Below, one piece after another: positions 43,523 through 52,356 of a stretch of 64,000 nt of DNA. This DNA is from Streptomyces venezuelae (GTDB taxonomy: Bacteria; Actinomycetota; Actinomycetes; Streptomycetales; Streptomycetaceae), in contig NZ_CP029191.1 in the NCBI RefSeq assembly GCF_008642335.1, positions 2,108,001-2,172,000 of the forward strand. Direction: 5' to 3'. The position numbers and the translations under genes are program-made. How positions within the stretch are numbered: the first letter of the stretch is position 1; each line of letters opens with the position of its first letter. The notes under the pieces were generated by a model, which saw only the letters and a program-made list of their open reading frames with translations, was not told where the DNA came from and searched no databases.

Positions 43523-44551
43523 GTGACCTTCAAGGCTGAGTACATCTGGATCGACGGCACCGAGCCGACCGCGAAGCTCCGTTCCAAGACGAAGATCCTG
43601 GCGGACGACGCGAAGGGCGCGGAGCTGCCGCTCTGGGGCTTCGACGGGTCCAGCACGAACCAGGCCGAGGGCCACGCCTCGGACCGCGTGCTCAAGCCGG
43701 TCTTCACCTGCCCGGACCCGATCCGCGGCGGCGCGGACGTCCTCGTCCTGTGCGAGGTCCTCAACACGGACATGACGCCGCACGAGTCCAACACCCGCGC
43801 CGAACTGGCCGAGGTCGCGGGCCGCTTCGCCGCGCAGGAGCCGATCTTCGGCATCGAGCAGGAGTACACGTTCTTCGAGGGCGACCGCCCGCTCGGCTTC
43901 CCCGTCGGCGGCTTCCCCGCCGCGCAGGGCGGCTACTACTGCGGTGTCGGCGCGGACGAGATCTTCGGCCGTGACGTCGTCGAGGCGCACCTGGAGCACT
44001 GCCTCACGGCGGGCCTCGGCATCTCCGGCATCAACGCCGAGGTCATGCCCGGCCAGTGGGAGTTCCAGGTCGGGCCGCTCGCCCCGCTGGAGGTCTCCGA
44101 CCAGCTGTGGATCGCCCGCTGGCTGCTCTACCGCACCGCCGAGGACTTCAAGGTCTCCGCGACCCTCGACCCCAAGCCGGTCAAGGGCGACTGGAACGGC
44201 GCGGGCGCGCACACCAACTTCTCCACCAAGGCGATGCGCGAGGGCTACGCCCCGATCATCACCGCCTGCGAGTCCCTCGGCGAGGGCTCCAAGCCGATGG
44301 ACCACGTCAAGAACTACGGCGCGGGCATCGACGACCGCCTCACCGGTCTCCACGAGACCGCGCCCTGGGACGAGTACAAGTACGGCGTCTCCGACCGCGG
44401 CGCCTCGGTCCGCATCCCGTGGCAGGTCGAGGTGGAGCAGAAGGGCTACATCGAGGACCGCCGCCCCAACGCGAACGTCGACCCGTACGTCGTGACGCGG
44501 CTGCTCGTCGACACCTGCTGCACCGCGCTGGAGAAGGCCGGCCAGGTCTGA
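43523..44551 (+). CDS. glnII: glutamine synthetase type II GlnII
   Basis: A 342-residue eukaryote-like glutamine synthetase, shorter than GlnA and without the adenylylation segment. Marks are LWGFDGSSTNQAEGH, FGIEQEYTFFEGD (metal glutamates), VGADEIFGRDVVEAH, MPGQWEFQVGP, and the ATP and glutamate sites in WNGAGAHTNFSTKAMRE. Because it lacks the modified tyrosine it cannot be shut off by GlnE. The start is GTG. A GlnR double box lies upstream and a hairpin terminator downstream. Confidence 0.97.
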   Translation: MTFKAEYIWIDGTEPTAKLRSKTKILADDAKGAELPLWGFDGSSTNQAEGHASDRVLKPVFTCPDPIRGGADVLVLCEVLNTDMTPHESNTRAELAEVAGRFAAQEPIFGIEQEYTFFEGDRPLGFPVGGFPAAQGGYYCGVGADEIFGRDVVEAHLEHCLTAGLGISGINAEVMPGQWEFQVGPLAPLEVSDQLWIARWLLYRTAEDFKVSATLDPKPVKGDWNGAGAHTNFSTKAMREGYAPIITACESLGEGSKPMDHVKNYGAGIDDRLTGLHETAPWDEYKYGVSDRGASVRIPWQVEVEQKGYIEDRRPNANVDPYVVTRLLVDTCCTALEKAGQV

Positions 44552-44568
44552 TCCCCACCCGTCACTCA

Positions 44569-44600
44569 AGGGTCGCCCGTCGCTCACGGTGGGCGACCCT
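44569..44600 (+). terminator. hairpin terminator after glnII
   Basis: A perfect 10-bp stem (44569-44578 with 44591-44600) with a 12-nt loop, followed by a pyrimidine-rich run. Confidence 0.75.
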
Positions 44601-44624
44601 CTCTTCATCTGATTCAATGGAGCC

Positions 44625-44744
44625 ATGGGCAGCCACCAGATCACCGCGACGGGTCGTCATGACCTCGAGCCTTTCTGGCCCTCCCGTCAGCACCACGACT
44701 TCGACCGGGTGTGTTGCCGCGCGACGAACGCGCGGGCCTTCTAA
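44625..44744 (+). CDS. 39-residue Cys-Cys leader peptide candidate
   Basis: The short ORF starts ATG at 44625 and ends TAA at 44744. It codes for a peptide with EPFWPSRQHHDFDRVCCRA near its C-terminus. Adjacent cysteines then Arg near the end, 86 bp before a regulator gene, is the pattern of cysteine-sensing leader ORFs described in actinobacteria, where ribosome stalling at Cys codons controls the downstream gene. No homologue is known to me with confidence. Third-position GC and length fit translation, but there is no strong ribosome site. Alternative: a chance ORF. Confidence 0.5.
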   Translation: MGSHQITATGRHDLEPFWPSRQHHDFDRVCCRATNARAF

Positions 44745-44830
44745 AGCCGTTCACCCGGCCTTCGCCTGACGCGCACGACGTACGTCTCGTTCTCGACGAC
44801 TCCTTCTTCGCGCGAAAGAGCTGACTCCCC

Positions 44831-45406
44831 ATGGCGAACTCCCGTTCCTTCTCTGCCTCCGCTCCCTCCACCCTCACCCCTCCCCCGGTGCCCGGCCGCG
44901 GCCGACTGCGAGCCGTCGCGCCCGACGAGGTGGTGCAGATCGCCGACTTCCTGCCGCCGGGCGCCACCTGGCTGCCCGCGCCGCAGCACACCCTGCCGAC
45001 CCTGCCGGGCCAGCCGCCGATGGTCGGCTACCTCGTCCTCGTGCCGGCCGGCCAGGAGCCCGTCACCGCCGCCCCCGAACCCGTGCTGCCCGAGCCGCGG
45101 CAGGCACCCGCCCCCGGCCCCATCAGGATCGACGCCGTGCAGCGCGCCGCCGAGGTCGAAGGGCGCGTCCTCGACCTCACGTACCTGGAGTTCGAGCTCC
45201 TCGCCCACCTCGTCGCGCATCCCCACCGGGTGCACACCCGCGACCAGTTGGTGACGACGGTGTGGGGGTACGGCCACGTGGGCGACGGCCGCACCGTCGA
45301 CGTGCACGTGGCGCGGCTGCGCCGCAAGCTGGGCGCCGAGCACCGCAGGACGATCCAGACGGTGCGCCGCGTCGGCTACAAGTACGCGCCGCCCACCGCC
45401 CGCTGA
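44831..45406 (+). CDS. receiver-less winged-helix regulator (OmpR-type DNA-binding domain)
   Basis: A 191-residue protein. The C-terminal 95 residues are an OmpR/PhoB-type winged helix: LDLTYLEFELLAHLVAHPHR, VHTRDQLVTTVWGYGHVGDG, RTVDVHVARLRRKLG and TVRRVGYKYAPP. The N-terminal 95 residues are not a receiver domain. They are Pro/Ala-rich with a short hydrophobic strand (PMVGYLVLVPAG), so phosphorylation by a kinase is not expected. Targets unknown. The neighbours are glnII upstream and an epimerase downstream. Confidence 0.87.
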   Translation: MANSRSFSASAPSTLTPPPVPGRGRLRAVAPDEVVQIADFLPPGATWLPAPQHTLPTLPGQPPMVGYLVLVPAGQEPVTAAPEPVLPEPRQAPAPGPIRIDAVQRAAEVEGRVLDLTYLEFELLAHLVAHPHRVHTRDQLVTTVWGYGHVGDGRTVDVHVARLRRKLGAEHRRTIQTVRRVGYKYAPPTAR

Positions 45407-45496
45407 GCCGAGCTGCCCTTCGAGCTGCGGTTCCGCGCTCTGCCCCGAGCAGAACCCGGTTCACAGGACCGGGGTCGCCGGGGCAGAGTCACCGGC

Positions 45497-46483
45497 ATGA
45501 GACTTCTGATGCTTGGCGGTACCGAGTTCGTGGGGCGTGCGGTCACCGAGGCGGCCCTGGCCAGGGGCTGGGACGTGACGGTCTTCCACCGCGGTCGCCA
45601 CGCGGCGCCCGCGGGCACCCGTGCCGTGCACGGTGACCGCACCGCCGAGGGCGGCCTCGACGCGCTGGCCGACGGCGAGTGGGACGTGGTCGTCGACACC
45701 TGGTCGGCGGCGCCGCGGGCGGTGCGGGACGCGGCCCGGCTGCTCGCGGGGCGCGCGGGGCGGTACGTGTACGTCTCCAGCGGCTCCGTGTACCGCTACC
45801 CGGGCGAGGCGGGCTCCGACGAGGGCTTCCCCGTGGTGGACGGTGATCCGGACGCGGACGCGACGGCGTACGCGGAGGACAAGCGGGGCGGCGAGCTCGC
45901 CGCGGTCGCCGCGTTCGGGGAGGAGCGGACGGTGCTCGCGCGGGCCGGTCTCATCCTCGGTCCGTACGAGAACATCGGGCGGCTGCCGTGGTGGCTGAAC
46001 CGGATGGCGCGCGGCGGTCCCGTCCTCGCCCCCGGGCCCCGGGACCTCGACATCCAGTACGTCGACGTGCGGGACCTCGCCGAGTGGGTCCTCGACGCGG
46101 CGGCCGACGGGCTGCACGGCGCGTACAACCTGGTCAGTCCCATGGGGCGGATCACGATGGGCGAGCTCCTCGACGCGTGCGCGGAGGTGGCGGGTCCGGA
46201 GGCGACGCTGCGGTGGACCGAGCCGCGGGTGGTGCTGGACGCCGGTATCGAGCAGTGGTCGGAGCTGCCGGTGTGGCTGGCGCCGGGCGAGCTGCACGAC
46301 ACGATGCACCGGACGTCGTCAGAGAAGGCGGTCGCGGCGGGGCTCAGGACCCGGCCCGTCGCCGAGACGGTCCGCGACACGTGGGAGTGGCTGCGGTCCG
46401 TCGGCGGGACGGCGCCGCAGCGGCCCGACCGGCCGGCCGTCGGGCTCGCCTCCGAGAAGGAGGCGAAGGCGCTCGGCCTGTGA
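45497..46483 (+). CDS. NAD-dependent epimerase/dehydratase family protein
   Basis: A 328-residue extended-SDR protein. N-terminus MRLLMLGGTEFVGRAVTEAA is the nucleotide loop. YVYVSSGSVYRYPGEAG has the active-site serine and tyrosine region, but the standard YxxxK reads YAEDKRGGE. LVSPMGRITMGELLDACAEV is the usual late segment. Substrate unknown. Relatives include chloroplast-RNA-binding and isoflavone-reductase-like proteins. CAGAGT seven bases before the ATG may be a -10 box for a leaderless transcript. Confidence 0.88.
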   Translation: MRLLMLGGTEFVGRAVTEAALARGWDVTVFHRGRHAAPAGTRAVHGDRTAEGGLDALADGEWDVVVDTWSAAPRAVRDAARLLAGRAGRYVYVSSGSVYRYPGEAGSDEGFPVVDGDPDADATAYAEDKRGGELAAVAAFGEERTVLARAGLILGPYENIGRLPWWLNRMARGGPVLAPGPRDLDIQYVDVRDLAEWVLDAAADGLHGAYNLVSPMGRITMGELLDACAEVAGPEATLRWTEPRVVLDAGIEQWSELPVWLAPGELHDTMHRTSSEKAVAAGLRTRPVAETVRDTWEWLRSVGGTAPQRPDRPAVGLASEKEAKALGL

Positions 46484-46492
46484 GATGAACGG

Positions 46493-46532
46493 GGTGGTCC
46501 CCGGTGCGGACGGAGCCGCGCCGGGGACCACC
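46493..46532. terminator. bidirectional terminator between epimerase and MMPL genes
   Basis: A 16-bp stem with one wobble (46493-46508 with 46517-46532) and an 8-nt loop lies between the convergent genes. Confidence 0.8.
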
Positions 46533-46548
46533 TCGTACCGTACGAGCG

Positions 46549-48753
46549 TCAACGGGCGCTCGGGATGCGGGTGTTGTGCGAGTGGGTGCGCGGCCCCGCG
46601 GTCGGCTCCGCGTCCTCGTGGGAGATCTTCGGCAGCCACCGCAGGTAGCTCGGCGTGTGCCAGTTGCGTTCGCCCAGGAGGGTCATCAGGGACGGCAGCA
46701 GGATCATGCGGACCACCGTCGCGTCCAGCAGGACCGCCACGCCCAGGCCCACGCCCATCTGCTGCATGTCCTGCATGGACAGCGTGCCGAACACCGCGAA
46801 GACCGCCACCATGATCACGGCCGCGCCCGTGACGGCGCCCGCCGTGCGCATGATGCCCTCGCGGATCGCCGCGCGGTTGTCCATGCCCCGGTCGCGGGAC
46901 TCGCGGATCCGGGAGACCACGAACACGTGGTAGTCCATGGAGAGCCCGAAGAGGACGACGAGGACGAACAGCGGCATCCAGTTCTCGATCGCGCCGACCT
47001 TCTCCGAACCTATGAGTTCCGCGCCCCAGCCGTACTGGAAGACGGCGGTCATGACGCCGTAGGCGGCGCCCACCGAAAGCAGGTTCAGCGCGATCGACGT
47101 CACCGCGATCACCACCGAGCGGAAGCTGAACAGCATCAGGAGGAACGTCACCGCGGTGATGAAGGCGAAGACCGGCACGATGCCCCTGCCGAGCTGGTCG
47201 CCGAAGTCCTCGGACGAGGCCAGGTCCCCGCCCACGTACGCGTCGACGTCCAGCCCGTCGAAGGCCGCCGGGACCGTGTCGTCCCGCAGCTCGTGCAGGG
47301 CCTTCTTCGCCTCGGCGTCCGTGCCGTCGCCCGGCAGCGGCACCGTGATCTCGGCGACGCCCGCCGCCTTGTGGACGGTGAGTTCGGCGCCGTCACCGGC
47401 CTTGCGGGTCAGCGAGTCGAGCGCGTCCCGGACGGGCTGCGCACCGATGTCGTCCGCCTTGACGACCACGCGGGCCGGGGCCGGGCCGCCCGGGAACTCG
47501 TCGGTGATCTCCTGGTACGCGACGGACAGCGGCGCGTCGGAGCCGAACTGCTTCTCCAGGCCGAGCTGTTCGGTCTTCATGCCGAGCGCGGGCGCGGCGA
47601 GGGCGAGCAGGAGGACCGCGGCGCCGACGGCGAAGAACTTCGGACGGGCCAGGACGGGGCGCAGCACCTTGCCGGCCAGGCCACCGCTCGCGTGCGCGCC
47701 CTTCTTGTACGAGCCCTTCTTGGCGCGGCGGTTCAGGAACGGGATGCGGCCGGCGTCGATCCGGTCGCCGAGCCCCGCGAGCAGTGCGGGCAGAACGGTG
47801 ACCGAGCCGAGCATCGCCACGCACACCACGAGGATCGTGGCGACGGCGAAGCCCTTGAAGAGGAGCAGCCCGGACAGGAACATGCCCGCCATGGCGACCA
47901 TCACGGTGAGGCCGGAGACGAGGACGGCGCGCCCGCTGGTCGCCGCGGCGATCCGCAGGGCCGTCTCCGCGTCCCGCCCCGCCGCGCGCTCGTCCCGCTC
48001 GCGGCGCAGGTAGAAGAGGCAGTAGTCGACGCCGACCGCGAGGCCCATCAGGAACATCACGGAGTACGTCGTCTCGAACAGGTGCAACTGGTGGCTGGCC
48101 AGCGAGAGCAGGCCGAACGCCGCCACGCACGCGGTGAGCGCGAGCCCGACCGGCAGCAGTGCGGCGACGACCGCGCCGAAGGCGATCAGGAGGATGCCGA
48201 GCGCGAGCGGCACCGCGGTGAACTCGGCCTTCTTCAGGTCGTCGGCGAGCAGGTCGGACAGCTCCTTCTCGGAGCTCGCGTCGCCGAACTGGTGCACGGA
48301 GATGCCGTGTCCTGCCCCGTCGTCCCGCGCCTTCGCCACGGCGTCGAGGACCGGCTCGACGTGGTCGACGGCGTCGTCCGACGCCCCCTTGATCTCAAAC
48401 CGGAGCAGCGCTTCCTTGCCGTCCTCGGAGGGCAGCGGCGCCTTGAGGCCGCGTACCTCGCCGGTCGCGTCCAGGGCCTTCGACAGGTCGGCGGCCGCGT
48501 GCCGCCATCCGTCGGCGGTGTGCGCGCCGACCATGACGAGTTCGCCGGCCGGCTCGTCGACACCCGCGTCCTTCAGGATCTCGGCGGCGCGGCCCGAGTC
48601 GCCGACGCCCATCTCCTCGTCGGAGGCGGTCACCGTGCCGGTGGCCCCGCCGATGACCGTGGCCAGGACCACGAAGACCAGCCAGCCGAGGACGGCCGCC
48701 TTCCGGTGGTGTGCGCTCCACACACCGAGTCGTGCCGCGAGGTTCCGCCTCAT
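46549..48753 (-). CDS. MMPL family RND-type transporter
   Basis: A 734-residue transporter. Twelve or so membrane helices occur in two halves, each with an extracytoplasmic loop (about residues 45-170 and 390-530). Marks include LFGLSMDYHVFVVSRIRE in the second half and LMGLAVGVDYCLFYLRRERD in the first, the proton-relay helices of MMPL proteins. Members export lipids, siderophores or drugs. The cargo here is unknown. ATG at 48753 (MRRNLAARLGVWS) is chosen on homology. An in-frame GTG at 48810 lacks a ribosome site. The divergent sensor kinase may regulate it. Confidence 0.9.
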   Translation of the reverse strand: MRRNLAARLGVWSAHHRKAAVLGWLVFVVLATVIGGATGTVTASDEEMGVGDSGRAAEILKDAGVDEPAGELVMVGAHTADGWRHAAADLSKALDATGEVRGLKAPLPSEDGKEALLRFEIKGASDDAVDHVEPVLDAVAKARDDGAGHGISVHQFGDASSEKELSDLLADDLKKAEFTAVPLALGILLIAFGAVVAALLPVGLALTACVAAFGLLSLASHQLHLFETTYSVMFLMGLAVGVDYCLFYLRRERDERAAGRDAETALRIAAATSGRAVLVSGLTVMVAMAGMFLSGLLLFKGFAVATILVVCVAMLGSVTVLPALLAGLGDRIDAGRIPFLNRRAKKGSYKKGAHASGGLAGKVLRPVLARPKFFAVGAAVLLLALAAPALGMKTEQLGLEKQFGSDAPLSVAYQEITDEFPGGPAPARVVVKADDIGAQPVRDALDSLTRKAGDGAELTVHKAAGVAEITVPLPGDGTDAEAKKALHELRDDTVPAAFDGLDVDAYVGGDLASSEDFGDQLGRGIVPVFAFITAVTFLLMLFSFRSVVIAVTSIALNLLSVGAAYGVMTAVFQYGWGAELIGSEKVGAIENWMPLFVLVVLFGLSMDYHVFVVSRIRESRDRGMDNRAAIREGIMRTAGAVTGAAVIMVAVFAVFGTLSMQDMQQMGVGLGVAVLLDATVVRMILLPSLMTLLGERNWHTPSYLRWLPKISHEDAEPTAGPRTHSHNTRIPSAR

Positions 48754-49007
48754 TGGCGCTTCGCCCCCATCAAGTCTGCGTGAGTATGCGTCGGATAAGA
48801 CGTGACTCACGCTAGAAATCGGGGGCCGTGCGCCCCAGCCGCCGAAGCCCCCTCTGCCCGAAGCACAGGGCGAGGCTCCGGGGTGTCGTCAGGTACACCC
48901 CGGCCCGGGTGGAGGGCCCAATGACTCGCCCTGCGGGCACCGACGAAGATGTGACCGTGCCGGACGCACGGAACGCGGCCGGACCCACGGTGTGACGAGA
49001 GGGATGG

Positions 49008-50285
49008 ATGACCATGAAGAGGCTCAAGGACGCGGTGGTCGCGGGGGCGCGCGGCCTCTACCTCACGATCTTCGCGCTGGCGGGTTCGATCGTCCTCTTC
49101 GTGCTGTCCGTGCTGTCGATCGCGTTCATCCTGCTGGGCATCGGCGTCTTCACCACACCGGCGGTCCTCACGCTCCTGCGCGCCTACGCCAACACCTACC
49201 GGAGCCTGGCCGGATCGTGGTCGGACGTGCCCATCCCGCACGCCTACCGGCCCTTCCCGCCCGACCTGCGCTCCGGCGTCACCGGGCAGGTGGAGCGCTG
49301 CTCGCTGATGCTCAAGGACCCGGCGACCTGGCGCGACCTCCAGTGGCTCCTGGTCAACATGACCGTGGCGCCGGTCGTCGCGGTCCTCGCGCCCTCGCTC
49401 ATCCTCTACATGCTGTACGGCTGGGTGCTCGCCGCCGGTGTGTGGGAGCCGATCTACGACGCGGGCGGCGGCGAGTGGTTCGCGTTCATCCACGTCACCT
49501 CGCAGGACACCGCCGACCAGGCGGCGCTGCTCGGCACCGGCTTCTTCATCCTCTCGCTCTTCGTCAACCCCGCCCTCGTACGCGGCCACTTCCTCCTCGC
49601 CCGCGCCTGCATCTCCCCCACCGCGAGGATGCGCGAGCGCGCACTGGCGCGGCGCGTGGACCGGCTGACCGAGACCCGGCACGACGCCGTCGACAACTCC
49701 GCCGCCGAGCTGCGCCGCATCGAGCGCGACCTGCACGACGGCGCGCAGGCCCGCCTGGTCGCCATGGGCATGGACCTCGGCACCATCGAGGCGATGATCG
49801 AGACCAACCCCGCCAAGGCCAAGGAGCTGATCGCCAAGGCCCGGCAGAACTCCGGCGAGGCCCTGACCGAGCTGCGCGACCTGGTCCGCGGCATCCACCC
49901 GCCGGTCCTCGCCGAACGCGGTCTCGGCGACGCGGTCAAGGCCCTCGCACTGCGCCTGCCGCTGCCCACGGAGGTCGACGTGGAGCTGCCGGGGCGTGCG
50001 GAGGCGCCGGTCGAGTCGGCCGCGTACTTCGCGGTGAGCGAGTCCCTGACCAACGCGATCAAGCACTCGGGCGCAGACCGCGTCTGGGTGGACATGCACC
50101 ACGCCGACGGCATGCTGCGCATCGCCGTCACCGACAACGGCAAGGGCGGGGCGGTCACCGGTGCGGGCTCCGGGCTGAGCGGCATCGAACGCCGGCTCGG
50201 TACATTCGACGGCGTACTGGCCGTCAGCAGTCCCGCGGGCGGCCCGACCATGGTGACCATGGAGATCCCTTGCGTGTTGTCCTAG
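49008..50285 (+). CDS. NarL-type sensor histidine kinase with actinobacterial membrane sensor domain
   Basis: A 425-residue kinase. Four hydrophobic helices in the first 210 residues surround SWSDVPIPHAYRPFPPDLR, typical of the actinobacterial putative-sensor domain. The dimerisation helix has the phospho-accepting His243 in ERDLHDGAQARLVAMG. The ATPase domain shows SESLTNAIKHSGA, VTDNGKGG and SGLSGIERRL. The 3' end overlaps the response regulator start by 16 bp, so the pair is translationally coupled. The signal is unknown. Cell-envelope stress is a common signal for relatives. Confidence 0.92.
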   Translation: MTMKRLKDAVVAGARGLYLTIFALAGSIVLFVLSVLSIAFILLGIGVFTTPAVLTLLRAYANTYRSLAGSWSDVPIPHAYRPFPPDLRSGVTGQVERCSLMLKDPATWRDLQWLLVNMTVAPVVAVLAPSLILYMLYGWVLAAGVWEPIYDAGGGEWFAFIHVTSQDTADQAALLGTGFFILSLFVNPALVRGHFLLARACISPTARMRERALARRVDRLTETRHDAVDNSAAELRRIERDLHDGAQARLVAMGMDLGTIEAMIETNPAKAKELIAKARQNSGEALTELRDLVRGIHPPVLAERGLGDAVKALALRLPLPTEVDVELPGRAEAPVESAAYFAVSESLTNAIKHSGADRVWVDMHHADGMLRIAVTDNGKGGAVTGAGSGLSGIERRLGTFDGVLAVSSPAGGPTMVTMEIPCVLS

Positions 50286-50923
50286 CCGAAGACCTCTTCC
50301 TGCTCCGTGACGGCCTGGTGCGGATGCTGGAGGCGTTCGACTTCGAGATCGCCGCCGCCGTGGAGAGCGGGCCCGAACTGACCAAGGCCCTGGAGGAGTT
50401 GCAGCCGGACGTCGCCGTCGTCGACGTCCGGCTTCCGCCGTCCCACACGGACGAGGGCCTGCAGTGCGCGCTCGCCGCGCGCCGGGCCCGCCCCGGACTG
50501 CCCGTCCTGGTCCTCTCGCAGCACGTGGAGCAGTTGTACGCGCGCGAGCTCCTCGCCGACGGGAACGGGGGCGTCGGCTATCTCCTCAAGGACCGGGTCT
50601 TCGACGCGGCGCAGTTCGTCGACGCCGTGCGGCGCGTCGCTGCGGGTGGCACCGCGATGGACCCGCAGGTCATCCAGCAGCTCCTGTCCCGGCGGTCCGC
50701 CGCCGACGAACCGCTCGGCGCGCTCACCCCGCGCGAGCGCGAGGTGCTCGAACTCATGGCGCAGGGACGGTCGAACGCGGCGATCGCGGCGCAGCTCGTC
50801 GTCACCGAGCGGGCCATCGCCAAGCACACGTCCAACATCTTCGGGAAGCTGGACCTGGCGGTCTCCGACGACGACAACCGCCGGGTCCTCGCCGTCCTCG
50901 CCTATCTGGACCAGGGGCGGTGA
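50270..50923 (+). CDS. LuxR/NarL-family response regulator
   Basis: A 217-residue regulator. The receiver has the acidic pair in VVLAEDLFLL, phospho-acceptor D52 in VAVVDVRLPPS, and the conserved Lys in YLLKDRV. The C-terminal LuxR helix-turn-helix is LTPREREVLELMAQGRSNAA with AIAKHTSNIFGKLDL. No ATG or GTG exists near the N-terminus of the receiver. TTG at 50270, with GGAGA five bases upstream inside the kinase gene, is the only good start. It is the partner of the adjacent kinase. Confidence 0.9.
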   Translation: MRVVLAEDLFLLRDGLVRMLEAFDFEIAAAVESGPELTKALEELQPDVAVVDVRLPPSHTDEGLQCALAARRARPGLPVLVLSQHVEQLYARELLADGNGGVGYLLKDRVFDAAQFVDAVRRVAAGGTAMDPQVIQQLLSRRSAADEPLGALTPREREVLELMAQGRSNAAIAAQLVVTERAIAKHTSNIFGKLDLAVSDDDNRRVLAVLAYLDQGR

Positions 50924-50955
50924 ACGCGGCGGGTCGCTGATGCGTATGTAGCCCC

Positions 50956-52335
50956 ATGGGACGTACCTCACGAAAACGATCAAGGCTGGCGCGGCGCGTG
51001 GTCGCCGCGTCCGCAGCGGTAATCATGGGCGGCGGCGGCCTGGTCGCCGTGAACGTCTACGCGAACGCCGAGGAGGGCTCGGATCAGCCCCCGCCGCAGA
51101 GTGCCGGGCAGCAACTGTCGACCATCAGCTGCCCGGACGTGGGCAATCAGCTGCCGGAGGTGCCGGATGCCGCGCGCGGCGAGGTGGACCGGCAGCTCGC
51201 GGATCTGGACAGCCAGATCACGGACGCGTACGGGCGGTTCGAGCAGACCCGGGACAAGGAGTCCCTGCTCGGGCCCCTGGAGGAGCAGCGCAGAAAGACC
51301 CTCGGCGGCATCTCCGACACCCTGGACCGCTCCGGCGCCCGCCCCGAGGGCCTCGACGGAATGGCGCCCTGCACGCTGCGCGCCGACGACCAGGAACAAG
51401 GCCAAGAACAGGAACAGGGCCAGGAACAGGAACAGAGCGCGTCCGCCAACGGTCCCGAAGCCGGGGACTTCGTCGAGATCCGGTCCGTCCGGCCCAACGT
51501 CGACCGCCCCCGCAACGGCCGCAACGCCTCGCGCGGCACCTTCACCACCCGGTGCGGCCGCAACGCGAACGGAAAGTTCAACCCGGACAACGTCATCGTC
51601 GCGCCCGGTGTGAGCAACGGCGCCCACCACATGCACGACTACGTGGGCAACCAGGCGACAGACGCCTTCTCCGATGACAACGACCTCGCGAACGGGCGGA
51701 CCAGCTGCCGCGACCAGGGCGACAAGTCGACGTACTACTGGCCCGTCCTGCGGCTGCAGAACGGCCGGGACGAGGACGACGCGCAGGCCGACGGCGGCGG
51801 CAAGGACCAGAACGTCGGCGAGATCCAGACACCCGCTTCCGTCTCGCTGAAGTTCGCCGGGAACCCGGTGAGCAAGGTCGTCGCGATGCCACGCTTCCTG
51901 CGCATCATCACCGGTGACGCGAAGGCGTTCACCAACGGCGACGCCAACGCCAACGCGTCGTGGAGCTGCACCGGCTTCGAGAACCGGCAGCTGAAGGACA
52001 AGTACCCGATCTGCCCCGAGGGCAGCAAGGTCGTCCGTACGTTCAACTTCCAGAGCTGCTGGGACGGGCAGAACACCGACAGCGCCAACCACCGCACCCA
52101 CGTCGCCTTCGCCGACCCGCGCACCGGCGCCTGCCCGCGCGGCTTCCGCGCCGTGCCGCAGCTGGTGCAGCGCATCGTGTACGACGTGCCGCCGGGGCCC
52201 GGCTTCGCCGTCGACTCGTTCCCCGAGCAGCTGCACAAGCCCGTCACCGACCACGGCGACTTCATCAACGTCTTCGACGAGCGGCTGATGCGCCGCGTCG
52301 CCAAGTGCATCAACTCCGGCCGGCGCTGCACCTGA
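50956..52335 (+). CDS. secreted DUF1996 protein
   Basis: A 459-residue exported protein. A long basic, possibly Tat-like signal peptide (RSRLARRVVAASAAVIMGGG) is followed by a helical region with a Gln/Glu repeat (51391-51437). The DUF1996 domain starts near residue 178: EIRSVRPNVDRPR, FTTRCGRNANG, NGAHHMHDYVGNQATD and HRTHVAFADPRTGACPRGF. DUF1996 occurs in secreted fungal and actinobacterial proteins whose function is not settled. The clustered His residues suggest metal binding. No ribosome site is evident before the ATG at 50956, and GTATGT six bases upstream may be a leaderless -10 box. Confidence 0.85.
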   Translation: MGRTSRKRSRLARRVVAASAAVIMGGGGLVAVNVYANAEEGSDQPPPQSAGQQLSTISCPDVGNQLPEVPDAARGEVDRQLADLDSQITDAYGRFEQTRDKESLLGPLEEQRRKTLGGISDTLDRSGARPEGLDGMAPCTLRADDQEQGQEQEQGQEQEQSASANGPEAGDFVEIRSVRPNVDRPRNGRNASRGTFTTRCGRNANGKFNPDNVIVAPGVSNGAHHMHDYVGNQATDAFSDDNDLANGRTSCRDQGDKSTYYWPVLRLQNGRDEDDAQADGGGKDQNVGEIQTPASVSLKFAGNPVSKVVAMPRFLRIITGDAKAFTNGDANANASWSCTGFENRQLKDKYPICPEGSKVVRTFNFQSCWDGQNTDSANHRTHVAFADPRTGACPRGFRAVPQLVQRIVYDVPPGPGFAVDSFPEQLHKPVTDHGDFINVFDERLMRRVAKCINSGRRCT

Positions 52336-52356
52336 GGACTCCGCCCCCGACGGTCC

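Noticed and set aside
44831..45406. GlnR itself, because of the OmpR-type domain next to glnII
   Set aside because: The N-terminal half lacks the atypical receiver of GlnR, and glnR is known at a distant locus in S. coelicolor.
46504..48783. 759-residue plus-strand frame opposite the MMPL gene
   Set aside because: Composition is His/Arg/Asp-rich nonsense and the minus strand encodes clear MMPL helices.
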